Of a DNA stretch of 32,317 bases, positions 1 to 9,277 are shown piece after piece. A program made the translations under genes and the position numbers. Position 1 is the first letter of the stretch; the number at the start of each line of letters is the position of its first letter. Origin of the DNA: Rickettsiales bacterium (GTDB lineage Bacteria > Pseudomonadota > Alphaproteobacteria > Methylaequorales > Methylaequoraceae); contig JAOOJU010000009.1 in the NCBI GenBank assembly GCA_028407765.1, forward strand, positions 1 through 32,317, read 5' to 3'. The notes under the pieces were generated by a model that saw nothing but the letters and a program-made list of their open reading frames with translations, made no database searches and was not told the DNA's origin.

Positions 1-290
1 AAATACAAATCCAAGTCATCCTGAAATACCATTACGTTTTCTGTTTTAATTTTATGGAAGTTAATGACATTTTCTACAGATTCACCAGATAGATTCATGA
101 AGGTAGTAGGCTTTAGCAACAACACATCATCAGAGAATACTTTTTTTTTTGTAATAAGACCCTTATGTTTTTTTTTGAAATCAGGAAAACCATATAGTTT
201 TTTTATGTTTTCTATAACTGTAAAACCTATATTGTGCCTAGTATTTAAGTAATTTTTTCCGGGGTTTCCCAAACCAACTATCAATATCAT
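1..290 (-). CDS. pth: Peptidyl-tRNA hydrolase, partial (3' end beyond window edge)
   Basis: Reverse-strand translation from ATG at 290 begins MILIVGLGNPGKNYLNTRHNIG and contains TTFMNLSGESV, both characteristic Pth motifs. It runs off the left edge, so the ORF track missed it. Upstream of rplY and prs, a common gene order. Confidence 0.93.
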   Translation of the reverse strand, partial: MILIVGLGNPGKNYLNTRHNIGFTVIENIKKLYGFPDFKKKHKGLITKKKVFSDDVLLLKPTTFMNLSGESVENVINFHKIKTENVMVFQDDLDLY

Positions 291-302
291 TGATACTCTA
301 TT

Positions 303-977
303 TTATTCTTTCTTATCTGGCTCTTCCTTCTTATCTTCAGTCTGAGATTCTTCGGATTCTGCGTCCTTCTCATCAGCTTCAGTTCCACCTTCAACTTTTT
401 CTTCTTCAACTGCAATGACTGTAGGTGGTGCAATTGTGGCGATAGTAAAATCCCGGTCAGTTACCATTAGTTTAACTTCTTCATCAATTTTTATCGAACT
501 TACATGAATACTATCCCCAATTTGAAGACCATCAAGATCTACTTCAAAAGCTTCAGGTATTTTATTTACTGGTGATCTAACATCTATATCATGTCTAACT
601 ATATTAATGACTCCACCTTGTTTTAAACCCTCGCATGAGTTTTCGTTAATGAATCTTACAGGCACAGAAACAGTAACTTTTGTATTTTGACCAACTCTTA
701 AAAAATCTAAATGAACTATTGTTTCTTTCACTGGGTGCAGTTGAAGGTCTTTAGGAAGGACCCTATGACTATCATTACCAATTTTTAGTTCAAATTGTCT
801 CGAAAAAAAACCTGTTTGTTGAATTTGTTTTTTAATTATCTTGGTATCAACTGTTATAAGTATTGGATCTTTGTTTTCGCCATATATTATTGCTGGGACT
901 TTTCCGTCATTTCTTGCTTTTTTTAAATTTAGAGAATTTTCTCTTTTTAATGCACTGATTTCAATAATTTCGTTCAT
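303..977 (-). CDS. rplY: 50S ribosomal protein L25 / Ctc-type, with acidic C-terminal tail
   Basis: 224 aa; L25 beta-barrel features (GKVPAIIYGENKDPILI, HPVKETIVHLDFLRV) plus TL5/Ctc C-terminal domain; AGGAG Shine-Dalgarno before ATG; next to pth and prs. Confidence 0.95.
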   Translation of the reverse strand: MNEIIEISALKRENSLNLKKARNDGKVPAIIYGENKDPILITVDTKIIKKQIQQTGFFSRQFELKIGNDSHRVLPKDLQLHPVKETIVHLDFLRVGQNTKVTVSVPVRFINENSCEGLKQGGVINIVRHDIDVRSPVNKIPEAFEVDLDGLQIGDSIHVSSIKIDEEVKLMVTDRDFTIATIAPPTVIAVEEEKVEGGTEADEKDAESEESQTEDKKEEPDKKE

Positions 978-997
978 AAATTTCTCCTAGAAAGTCT

Positions 998-1930
998 TCA
1001 AGCAAACAAACTTGAAACAGATCTATTATCACTAATTCTATTAATTGCTTCACCAATAAGTGGTGCAATTGTTAATTGTTCAATTTTAGATGATTTTTTC
1101 ACCTCATCACTTGCCAGAATACTATCAGTTATAATCATTTTATCAATCGGAGAATTATTTATCCTTTCAACCGCTGGTTTTGAAAGAACCCCGTGTGTGG
1201 TGTAAGAATATACAGATTTAGCTCCATTTTTTTTTAATGCAAAAGCAGCATTAGTCAATGTTCCAGCTGTATCACAAATATCATCAATAAGAATACAATT
1301 CTTTTTTGTTACATCTCCTATTATATTCATAACTTCAGATATTCCTGCTTTTTCTCTTCTTTTATCAATTATTGCCAAATCACATTCAACCCGTTTAGCA
1401 ATTGCTCTTGCTCTGACAACACCTCCAACATCGGGTGAAACAATTATAGTATCAGAAGATTTAAACTTAGATTTAATATCTCTGATAAAGACAGGAGCAG
1501 CAAAAAGGTTATCTGTAGGTATGTCAAAGAAACCTTGAATTTGCCCTGCATGTAAATCAACCATAAGTGCTCTATCTGCACCTGCAACACTAATTAAGTT
1601 GGCAACAAGCTTTGCCGAGATAGGTGTTCTTGGTCCTGATTTTCTATCTTGTCTTGCGTAACCGTAATATGGCATTATGGCTGAAATTCTTTTCGCAGAA
1701 CCTCTCCTAAGTGCATCAATAGTAATTAGTAATTCCATAACGTGATCATTAGCTGGGAAAGAAGTTGATTGGACAACAAAAACATCCTCTCCTCTAACAT
1801 TTTCTTGTATCTCAACAAATATCTCTTTATCTGGAAATTTTTTAATTGTAGCCTTAACAATTGGAACCTTTAAATAGCTACTAATATCTGTAGCTAGTTG
1901 AATGTTACTATTACCAGAAACAATTTTCAT
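998..1930 (-). CDS. prs: Ribose-phosphate pyrophosphokinase
   Basis: 310 aa; motifs [27 protein letters not shown] and [13 protein letters not shown] are diagnostic of PRPP synthetase. Confidence 0.97.
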   Translation of the reverse strand: MKIVSGNSNIQLATDISSYLKVPIVKATIKKFPDKEIFVEIQENVRGEDVFVVQSTSFPANDHVMELLITIDALRRGSAKRISAIMPYYGYARQDRKSGPRTPISAKLVANLISVAGADRALMVDLHAGQIQGFFDIPTDNLFAAPVFIRDIKSKFKSSDTIIVSPDVGGVVRARAIAKRVECDLAIIDKRREKAGISEVMNIIGDVTKKNCILIDDICDTAGTLTNAAFALKKNGAKSVYSYTTHGVLSKPAVERINNSPIDKMIITDSILASDEVKKSSKIEQLTIAPLIGEAINRISDNRSVSSLFA

Positions 1931-1937
1931 AATTACC

Positions 1938-2729
1938 CTAATTATTAATTTTTTTTGTTTTCAATATACCAACAACACTTATTTGTCTTCCACAATCATT
2001 AACACCTCTTTGTTTACTATATCTATGACTAAAAAACAACGTTGGATTTGAATATGTATCAAGATTTATGAAGGAAATACAGGAGAGATTATATTGACTA
2101 AGTTTATATCTAATAAACATAGAAAATTCAAAAATTTGTTTCCCATTTTTGTACTTTAAAAAATTAACGTTATTTTTATTATTCTCTAATAGAGTATTTT
2201 TAAAATCTTCTTTTACCTGAAAGTTTTTACTCTCCAGATGTGGTCCTACAATACAACTCAATTCCTTATTCTTTTCACCTTTTGTTTTCAATAAATCAAT
2301 TGTTTTTTCAATGATTCCATTTAGCAGACCTCTCCAGCCAACATGAATTATTCCAACATAATTTTTTCCGAGAAAAATTATGGGGGCACAATCAGCAGTA
2401 AGAATTCCTAAGAATAAATTTTTTTCTCTGGTTATAAGTCCGTCTCCAACCATTTGTTTTGTTTTGTTTTTATGATTGATCTCAATTACCTTATTTGAAT
2501 GTATCTGATTAATTAAGACGAGTTCAGACGTTGATTTTGAAATTTTATTACATACTATTTTTCTATTTTTTATAACATTATCATTATTTTCCTTATCATT
2601 AAATGCGCAATTTAGAGAAAAAAAATTATTCTGACTTATTCCGCCATTTCTGGTAAAAAAACCATGAAATTTATTTTTTAAACTTTTATCATTCTTACTA
2701 TTTTTTCCAGTATAATAAAAATCAGTCAT
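1938..2729 (-). CDS. pgeF: Purine nucleoside phosphorylase / laccase-domain protein (YfiH/PgeF family)
   Basis: [18 protein letters not shown] and [15 protein letters not shown] motifs of the YfiH family. The ORF track start (2804) lies deep inside the upstream gene; the internal ATG at 2729 ([10 protein letters not shown]) is the more plausible start. Confidence 0.85.
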   Translation of the reverse strand: MTDFYYTGKNSKNDKSLKNKFHGFFTRNGGISQNNFFSLNCAFNDKENNDNVIKNRKIVCNKISKSTSELVLINQIHSNKVIEINHKNKTKQMVGDGLITREKNLFLGILTADCAPIIFLGKNYVGIIHVGWRGLLNGIIEKTIDLLKTKGEKNKELSCIVGPHLESKNFQVKEDFKNTLLENNKNNVNFLKYKNGKQIFEFSMFIRYKLSQYNLSCISFINLDTYSNPTLFFSHRYSKQRGVNDCGRQISVVGILKTKKINN

Positions 2730-3816
2730 TTTTAAATATCTGTTTCGGAATCTTATAGTTCTTACTTGTAAATAAAATACACTTAAATAATTCTCCCATT
2801 TCACTTGGATTTGTTAACCTCAAAAACTCCAGTTTAAGAGAATGTCTTTTTTCTCTATTTGATGAAGATATTAAAGAGTTTAATCTTTCATATCCACCAA
2901 AATTAATTATGAAATTTCTTTGACTTATAGGGCCATGGCAATTTAAATTAAATTCTTTTGCAATTGCTTTCATGTATTGGAAATCTATATGGTGCGTAAT
3001 ATCAGATTTTGTTGGATAATCTAATAAATTACACTTTTGTTTATTAAATATACATTGAATTGAGTCGTTTGCACCTTTTATAGAGGGTCCATAGTCAAAT
3101 AGCAAAAAAGCTCCACCATTTAGAGATATATATTTAAATATTTCTTTAAGAATTTGATCAGTATTTTTAGAATATTCAAAGATTAATTTATCTTTTACTT
3201 TTCTATAGAAATCATTGATTTTTTTTTTTGTTTTTTTCCCAATAAATGTCATCTTGTTTTCACTATTAAGTTTGATTCTTCTTTCATACAAACTTTTATT
3301 TGAATAATAAAATTGATCAGTTGGAAGGGAGTCAAAAAATTCATTACAATAAAAAAATATTGGTTTATTAAGATTTCCCAAGTTTAATTTTTCAGACCAT
3401 TTTAATTTAATTTTATTTGCTATTTTTAAATTTTCTAACTTTAATTTCTGTTTATCTCGTAGCCTTTTACTTTTCTCAATTAAAATCACGTCAATTTTTT
3501 TTAGTTTTTTATTTATTTGTAAGACCCTTAAGATATCCTGAACTAAGGTTCCATTTCCTGGTCCAAGTTCAATAAACATTTTGGAAGTAATTTTTTTTTC
3601 AAAAGTTTCTAATAAATATAAAAAAAATATTGAAACACATTCGCCAAATATTTGACTAACTTCAGGAGCTGTGATGAAATCAAAACCTACAGACTTTTTT
3701 TTTTGATAATAACCATTTGTAGAATTATATAAACAAAAATCTATATATTTTGAAATACTTATACTTTCCTCATCTCTTATTAGATTGAACAAATTTTTTG
3801 GAATACTTGAGTTCAT
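2722..3816 (-). CDS. SAM-dependent methyltransferase, MidA/NDUFAF7 family
   Basis: 364 aa; ITAPEVSQIFGE, MFIELGPGNGTLVQDIL, FFYCNEFFDSLPTDQF and LLFDYG match the class I MTase family DUF185/NDUFAF7. Confidence 0.88.
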   Translation of the reverse strand: MNSSIPKNLFNLIRDEESISISKYIDFCLYNSTNGYYQKKKSVGFDFITAPEVSQIFGECVSIFFLYLLETFEKKITSKMFIELGPGNGTLVQDILRVLQINKKLKKIDVILIEKSKRLRDKQKLKLENLKIANKIKLKWSEKLNLGNLNKPIFFYCNEFFDSLPTDQFYYSNKSLYERRIKLNSENKMTFIGKKTKKKINDFYRKVKDKLIFEYSKNTDQILKEIFKYISLNGGAFLLFDYGPSIKGANDSIQCIFNKQKCNLLDYPTKSDITHHIDFQYMKAIAKEFNLNCHGPISQRNFIINFGGYERLNSLISSSNREKRHSLKLEFLRLTNPSEMGELFKCILFTSKNYKIPKQIFKND

Positions 3817-4604
3817 AATTTCTTATATTTTAATGTCACAATTCCAATTACAATCATAGGAACTGAAAGGATTTGCCCCATTGAAAGGTTGAAAATAATA
3901 TAACCAAGATTTATGTCTGGTTCTCTAAATATCTCTATGAAAAATCTAAATATTCCATAAAATATCAAAAAAATTGAACATGTATTATAATCTTTAAATT
4001 TTTTATTAGTTACTAAAAATAGTAGTACGAAAAATAAAATAAAACCTTCAAAAAATGCTTCATAAAGTTGACTAGGATGTCTAACTTCCATTGAACTTTG
4101 ATCAAAAACAACACCCCAGTTAGCATTTGTTTTTTTACCCCAAAGTTCCCCATTGACAAAATTTGCTATTCTTCCCAGAAAAATTCCAATTGGTGCAACT
4201 GAAGCTATAATGTTTGCAAATTCAAAAAATGGTTTTCTTTTATTAAATGAAAACAACAACATTGAAACAACTAATCCAACCATCCCTCCATGAAAAGACA
4301 TTCCACCTTGCCAAATTTTTAAAATTTCTGAAAGATTGTTAAAGTAGTAATTAAAATTATAAAAAATCACATAACCAATTCTCCCTCCAACTATTACTCC
4401 AATAACAGCCCAGATCACAAAATCATCAATATCATCAGATATAAAAACTGAATTAGTTTTTTTAATTAGAAACTTTGAATAACTAATACCTAATAAGAAT
4501 CCAAAGAAATATGCCAATGAATACCAATAAATTTTTATTTCAAAAAACTCTAATGCAATAGGATTTAAATTATGTATGTATATATAATCAAATGTATCGA
4601 TCAT
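3813..4604 (-). CDS. lgt: Prolipoprotein diacylglyceryl transferase
   Basis: 263 aa multi-TM; GGRIGYVIFYN, GGMSFHGGMVG, GRIANFVNGELWG and RHPSQLYEA motifs of Lgt. Overlaps the downstream midA-type gene by 4 bp. Confidence 0.96.
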   Translation of the reverse strand: MIDTFDYIYIHNLNPIALEFFEIKIYWYSLAYFFGFLLGISYSKFLIKKTNSVFISDDIDDFVIWAVIGVIVGGRIGYVIFYNFNYYFNNLSEILKIWQGGMSFHGGMVGLVVSMLLFSFNKRKPFFEFANIIASVAPIGIFLGRIANFVNGELWGKKTNANWGVVFDQSSMEVRHPSQLYEAFFEGFILFFVLLFLVTNKKFKDYNTCSIFLIFYGIFRFFIEIFREPDINLGYIIFNLSMGQILSVPMIVIGIVTLKYKKL

Positions 4605-5568
4605 CTTTTGATAAATAATTTATAATATAGTCTTTGATTCCCTGCTCTAAGGAATAAAACTTAAAAGGAAAACCACTATTTTTTAATTTAGAAGTATTTG
4701 CTTCAGTAAAATATTGATATTTATTTCGGATAGCTTTTGGTGTTTCTACATATGAAATTTTTTGTTCTTTATTTGAAAACTTCAAAACTGCTAATGCTAG
4801 ATCTTTGAAACTTCTCGCTTTACCGGTGCCAACATTGTATATTCCATTTTTTTTTTTTTCCTTAATGAACCAAGCAACTACTTTTATTACATCTTTGACA
4901 TATATAAAGTCTCTGAGTTGCCCACCATCTGGAAAATTTTTATTGTGTGATTTAAATAACTTTATTGATTCATTTTTAGCTAACAAATCAAAAATTTTAA
5001 CAACTATACTTTTCATTGAGCCTTTATGGTATTCATTTGGCCCAAATACGTTAAAAAATTTTAAACCAACCCATTGTGGTGGATTATTACCTTTAAGAGC
5101 TTGCTCAACAAATAATTTATCAATGATATGTTTAGACCAACCGTAAAGATTTAACGGGTGTAGTTTAGTTAAGTTTTTGAGTGATTGGTCATCTGTAAAT
5201 CCATTTTTACCATCGCCGTATGTTGCAGCTGACGAAGCATACAAAAATCTTACTTTATTTTTTGAACACCAATTCCAAAGAAATAATGATAGCTTAATAT
5301 TGTTCTCAATAATTAATTTTGTATCTGTTTCTGTTGTTGCAGTTATTGCAGCCATATGAAGAATAATCTCTATTTTTATTTTATTTTTTTTTAAGAATGT
5401 TTTGAGCTCATTGGGTTTGATTTTTATAATTGATTTCCTTTTTCTATAATTAGATATTTTTTTCCCCTCAAACCAATCAACAATACAAACTTGTTTTTTT
5501 AAGTCATCACTTAAAAACTTTACTAAATTTGAACCTATAAAACCTGCACCACCAGTAACAATTATCAT
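4588..5568 (-). CDS. hldD: ADP-L-glycero-D-manno-heptose-6-epimerase
   Basis: 326 aa; MIIVTGGAGFIGSNLVK Rossmann start, FLYASSAATYG, NLYGWSKHIID and GQLRDFIYVKDV typical of HldD. Confidence 0.92.
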   Translation of the reverse strand: MIIVTGGAGFIGSNLVKFLSDDLKKQVCIVDWFEGKKISNYRKRKSIIKIKPNELKTFLKKNKIKIEIILHMAAITATTETDTKLIIENNIKLSLFLWNWCSKNKVRFLYASSAATYGDGKNGFTDDQSLKNLTKLHPLNLYGWSKHIIDKLFVEQALKGNNPPQWVGLKFFNVFGPNEYHKGSMKSIVVKIFDLLAKNESIKLFKSHNKNFPDGGQLRDFIYVKDVIKVVAWFIKEKKKNGIYNVGTGKARSFKDLALAVLKFSNKEQKISYVETPKAIRNKYQYFTEANTSKLKNSGFPFKFYSLEQGIKDYIINYLSKDDRYI

Positions 5569-5577
5569 AACAAGAAA

Positions 5578-5769
5578 CTAATAAGGAATTTTTAACATTA
5601 TAAAGCTTATAAAATAAGTAAAAAACAAAAATATAGAAAAATAGGTTACATAATTTTTTTTGGTTCTATTTTTTTTGTCCTTTATCTTTTTATGAAAAAA
5701 GTAGACCCATGATGAAAAAAAAATAAAGTACATTATCAAAAAAAAGAATATTAAGTATGACCAGACCAT
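5578..5769 (-). CDS. Hypothetical small two-TM membrane protein
   Basis: 63 aa with two hydrophobic Phe/Ile-rich segments flanking a KKIKDKKNRTKK loop; ends 9 nt before hldD on the same strand; no clear Shine-Dalgarno. Could be a chance ORF in AT-rich DNA. Confidence 0.5.
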   Translation of the reverse strand: MVWSYLIFFFLIMYFIFFSSWVYFFHKKIKDKKNRTKKNYVTYFSIFLFFTYFISFIMLKIPY

Positions 5770-5839
5770 ATTTTTACAGAACTATAAATTAACAATAACT
5801 ATATGTAGTAACAATAAATAGTTAATATACTATAACTAG

Positions 5840-5868
5840 TTGCTTACATAATATTTTTATAATATTAT
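5840..5868 (+). promoter_or_regulatory. Candidate sigma70-like promoter for the ybjN-type gene
   Basis: TTGCTT (5840-5845), 17-nt spacer, TATTAT (5863-5868); ATG follows at 5875. Confidence 0.35.
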
Positions 5869-5874
5869 AATTTA

Positions 5875-6378
5875 ATGAAATCTGATAGTGAAAATAGTTA
5901 CAATGTTTTCATGAATCCTATTGATAGTATTGAGGAAATAATAAATGCATATGATTTGCATTTTGTGAGAAGTAATTCATGTGAATTAATTTTAAATTTC
6001 GCTGGAGTATGGAATAATTACGAAGTTTCTTTTAATTGGCTACAGATTAGAGGCTTAATTAGAGTAAATACTGACCTTAATATAAGAATACCCGACAAAA
6101 GTGTTCCTAAATTGCAAACTCTTATTTCTCTAATCAATGAAAATATCTCTTTTGGTTATTTTGGTTATTCATCCAAGAAAAGTTGTTTATATTTCAGACA
6201 CAATATTTCAATAAAAGGAGTTATGAATTTGTCTACCGAACAAATTGAAGATTTTATTGATGTTGTTATTGATGAGTGCGACAAATATTTCCCAGCTTTT
6301 CATTTATTTCTTTATAAAAAAAATGATCCCGAATATGCTTTAAAACATTCATTCATGGAAACTGTTGGTGAAGCTTAA
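5875..6378 (+). CDS. YbjN domain-containing protein
   Basis: 167 aa; fold-type motifs (NYEVSFNWLQIRGLIRV, LPLxxLIxxINE-like, C-terminal DPEYAL) resemble alphaproteobacterial YbjN proteins; placed directly upstream of proC. Confidence 0.75.
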   Translation: MKSDSENSYNVFMNPIDSIEEIINAYDLHFVRSNSCELILNFAGVWNNYEVSFNWLQIRGLIRVNTDLNIRIPDKSVPKLQTLISLINENISFGYFGYSSKKSCLYFRHNISIKGVMNLSTEQIEDFIDVVIDECDKYFPAFHLFLYKKNDPEYALKHSFMETVGEA

Positions 6379-7200
6379 ATGAATAATAAGGTCTTACTTT
6401 TAGGTTGCGGAAACTTAGGAAGTTTACTTATTGATTCGTGGGAGAAAAAAAAAATTGATTTAACAGTTCTAGAAAAAAACAAAAACCTTATCAAAGCTCT
6501 TAAAAAAAAGTATACGAAATATTTATTTGAAACGTCTCTAGAAAATATTAAAGTCTCAGAATATTCAATAATAATTCTTTGTGTAAAGCCAATTAACTCA
6601 ATTCCTTTAATTAAAAGACTTGCAAAATCAATAAGTGAAAAACAAATATTTATTTCTTTAGTCGCTGGATTAGAGTCAAAAAGAGTAAAAAAAATATTTG
6701 CGAGAGGTATTAATGTTTTTAGAGTTATGCCAAATATCTTAGCATCTGTCATGTCAAGTTCTACAGCTTTTTATTGCAATGAGAAAACCAGCCATAATCA
6801 AAGAAAGAAGGTTGAAATGCTATTTTCATCGCTAGGAAGTAATATTTGGCTTAAGGATGAAAAACAATTTGACTTTTTTACCTCTATGTTTGGAGGAGGG
6901 CCTGCAGTGATTTTTTATTTAATTAAGACTCTTATCTCTATAACTAAAAAATCTGGTTTTGAAACCAAACTTGCGTCTGATTTAGTAATGTCATTATTTA
7001 ACGGAACATCCAAGTTTCTTGAAAAATATGATGGAAATATTGATTTTCATATTTCAAGAGTTGCAAGTAAAGGGGGTACAACAGAGGAAATACTTAATTA
7101 TTTCTCTAGAAAAGATAGATTGTTAAATTTTATTTCAAGAGGAATAACAAAAGGATCTGAAAAGTCTAAACTACTTAAAAAACAATTTTCAAAAATTTAA
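6379..7200 (+). CDS. proC: Pyrroline-5-carboxylate reductase
   Basis: 273 aa; VLLLGCGNLGSLL, VFRVMPNILASV, MFGGGPAVIFYLI and RVASKGGTTEEIL match ProC. Confidence 0.93.
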   Translation: MNNKVLLLGCGNLGSLLIDSWEKKKIDLTVLEKNKNLIKALKKKYTKYLFETSLENIKVSEYSIIILCVKPINSIPLIKRLAKSISEKQIFISLVAGLESKRVKKIFARGINVFRVMPNILASVMSSSTAFYCNEKTSHNQRKKVEMLFSSLGSNIWLKDEKQFDFFTSMFGGGPAVIFYLIKTLISITKKSGFETKLASDLVMSLFNGTSKFLEKYDGNIDFHISRVASKGGTTEEILNYFSRKDRLLNFISRGITKGSEKSKLLKKQFSKI

Positions 7201-7201
7201 G

Positions 7202-8503
7202 TTATTTTTTCAAAGGAAGTATTACAGCAAAACTTGAGCCACCTAATTTAGATTTTTGAAGACTTATTCTTCCTCCCATTTTAGAGACTATTTGTTTTGA
7301 TATACTCAAACCAAGGCCAGAGCCAACATGATTAAGGTTTCTCGAGGAATCAAGTTTAAAAAAAGGAGTAAAAACTTTATTTTTCATTTTTTCTGGTATT
7401 CCTGGTCCATCATCTTCAAAATTTACACTGAATCTTTTTTTATCGATTTGAACATTTATTAATACATTTTTACCAAATTTACATGCATTGTTTAAAATAT
7501 TTGAAAAAATTCTTGATAGATTATTTTCACTATAGACTATTTTTATTTTAGAGTCGCAATTAAGAGTTATATTTACATCTCTAAAAAATTTTTTTGAATC
7601 TGTCATCAAGTTGCTTAATAACTTTTTTAAATTTAACAATTTAAGTTTTTCAGATGTATCAATATTTTTTGAGTACTCTAGATATTCATTTAGCAGTGTT
7701 TGCATGGAAATAACATCGTCCTTAATATCCTTAACTTCTGAAACTTTTGTTATTAATTCAAGTTGCAGCTTTATTCTCGTAATGACTGTTCCAAGGTCAT
7801 GAGAAATTCCAGCTAGAAATGAAGTTTGATTTTTGATGTGGTTTTGCATCCTTTTTTTCATCTTTATTAATGCGTTTCCTGCCATTCTAATTTCAACAGC
7901 ACCTTCAGGTTTGAACTGTCTTGATTTTTCGCCAAATCCAGAATCATCTGAGAATCTAGCCAATCTTGTTATAGCTCTAACTTGTATCCTCATAAATAAA
8001 AAAGCTATCAATGAGAGTAATATTGAGGATGAAATAATCCATAGAAAAAGAATAATGGGAGTTTCACTAACAAGATATTTTTTGGGAAAAAAAAGTGTTA
8101 TATTATTCTCTTCAAGAAAAACATCTATTATTACCTCTTTATCATGGAATAATATTTTATGTTTTTGTTTTATTCTATTTTGCAAAGTATTGAAAATATT
8201 CTCTTGAATAAATCCTTCTGGTATCCCATACCCGTCAAATATACGACTTTCTTGAATTTTAAATTTTATATTTAATGTTGCCAGCAATTTTTTATTCAGT
8301 AAATTATTTTTTGTAAAATCATCAATTATTAAATTAACCTGATTACTGGCGATATTTGCAAACCTAGTTGTTATTTTTTCCCAGTGCCTATCATAGAATA
8401 AAAAAATAGCAAGACACTGAATACATATCAAAGGAACAAAAAATATTATTAATAGTCTAGGTAAAAGTCTTTTTGGTAAAATTTTTTTAATTTTTAATTT
8501 CAT
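7202..8503 (-). CDS. EnvZ-like sensor histidine kinase
   Basis: TM segment, HAMP-like linker, H-box FLAGISHDLGTVITR, N-box LSRIFSNILNNACKFG, G-boxes FEDDGPGIP and VGSGLGLSI. Track start is 8530; MKLKIKKILPKRLLPR at 8503 is more likely. Confidence 0.92.
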   Translation of the reverse strand: MKLKIKKILPKRLLPRLLIIFFVPLICIQCLAIFLFYDRHWEKITTRFANIASNQVNLIIDDFTKNNLLNKKLLATLNIKFKIQESRIFDGYGIPEGFIQENIFNTLQNRIKQKHKILFHDKEVIIDVFLEENNITLFFPKKYLVSETPIILFLWIISSSILLSLIAFLFMRIQVRAITRLARFSDDSGFGEKSRQFKPEGAVEIRMAGNALIKMKKRMQNHIKNQTSFLAGISHDLGTVITRIKLQLELITKVSEVKDIKDDVISMQTLLNEYLEYSKNIDTSEKLKLLNLKKLLSNLMTDSKKFFRDVNITLNCDSKIKIVYSENNLSRIFSNILNNACKFGKNVLINVQIDKKRFSVNFEDDGPGIPEKMKNKVFTPFFKLDSSRNLNHVGSGLGLSISKQIVSKMGGRISLQKSKLGGSSFAVILPLKK

Positions 8504-9191
8504 AATCACTTTTAAGCATATAGCCTTCACCTCTTATTGTTTTTAGAAAAGAACTTCCATCAATATTCTCAATTTTTTTTCTTAGTCTTGTTATAAACAC
8601 ATCTACAGACCTTGAATCTTCCTTGATTTTTAAAAATTTTGCAATATCGTTTCTACCAATAGCTTTGTTGAGATTTTTTCCAAGAAAATTCAAAATCATA
8701 GATTCTTTATATGTCAATTTTATCAACTTATCTTTATTTCTTAATTCTTGTAAATTTGAGTCAAACTCATAATCACCAAAAATTATTTTTTGACTTATTT
8801 TAACATTAACTCGCGGACTTAATAATTTATTAATCCTCAATATGAGTTCTAATGGTTCAAAAGGTTTGACCAAGTAATCATCACAACCTTTTTTATAAGT
8901 TTTAATTTTTTTTTCAATATTCCCAAGGGCAGAAAGCATTAAAATAGGAGTTCTAACATTTTTTTTTCTGAAAGATTCCAAGAATTCAATACCATCAATT
9001 TGTGGCATCATAATATCTAAAATAATAAGATCAAAACTATAAAAACTTAATAAGGTTTCTGCCTCCATTGCATCAGACGCTCCTGAAACAAAAAAATTAT
9101 TTTTATACAAGAATTTAGAAATTAGTTTTCTAATCTTATCGTCATCATCTATGCATAGAATATGATATTTTTTTTTAAAATCTAATCTCAT
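8487..9191 (-). CDS. OmpR-family response regulator
   Basis: 234 aa; receiver domain ILCIDDDDKIRKL...LIILDIMMPQIDG...DDYLVKPFEP and a winged-helix C-terminus ending RLRKKIENIDGSSFLKTIRGEGYML. Confidence 0.94.
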   Translation of the reverse strand: MRLDFKKKYHILCIDDDDKIRKLISKFLYKNNFFVSGASDAMEAETLLSFYSFDLIILDIMMPQIDGIEFLESFRKKNVRTPILMLSALGNIEKKIKTYKKGCDDYLVKPFEPLELILRINKLLSPRVNVKISQKIIFGDYEFDSNLQELRNKDKLIKLTYKESMILNFLGKNLNKAIGRNDIAKFLKIKEDSRSVDVFITRLRKKIENIDGSSFLKTIRGEGYMLKSDYEIKN

Positions 9192-9277
9192 TGATTTTTA
9201 AATATTAGTTTAGTATTAAACATTTAAACTTAACTCAGTAATGATATATAATAAAATTTTAACTATAAAATTAAATT

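Noticed and set aside
64-252. 62-aa plus-strand ORF
   Set aside because: Antisense to the partial pth gene, whose reverse-strand frame carries diagnostic Pth motifs.
305-380. Acidic/lysine-rich tail of L25 as a possible fusion
   Set aside because: Long L25/Ctc proteins commonly carry low-complexity charged C-terminal tails; not unusual.
6375-6752. 125-aa minus-strand ORF
   Set aside because: Antisense to proC, which has clear family motifs.
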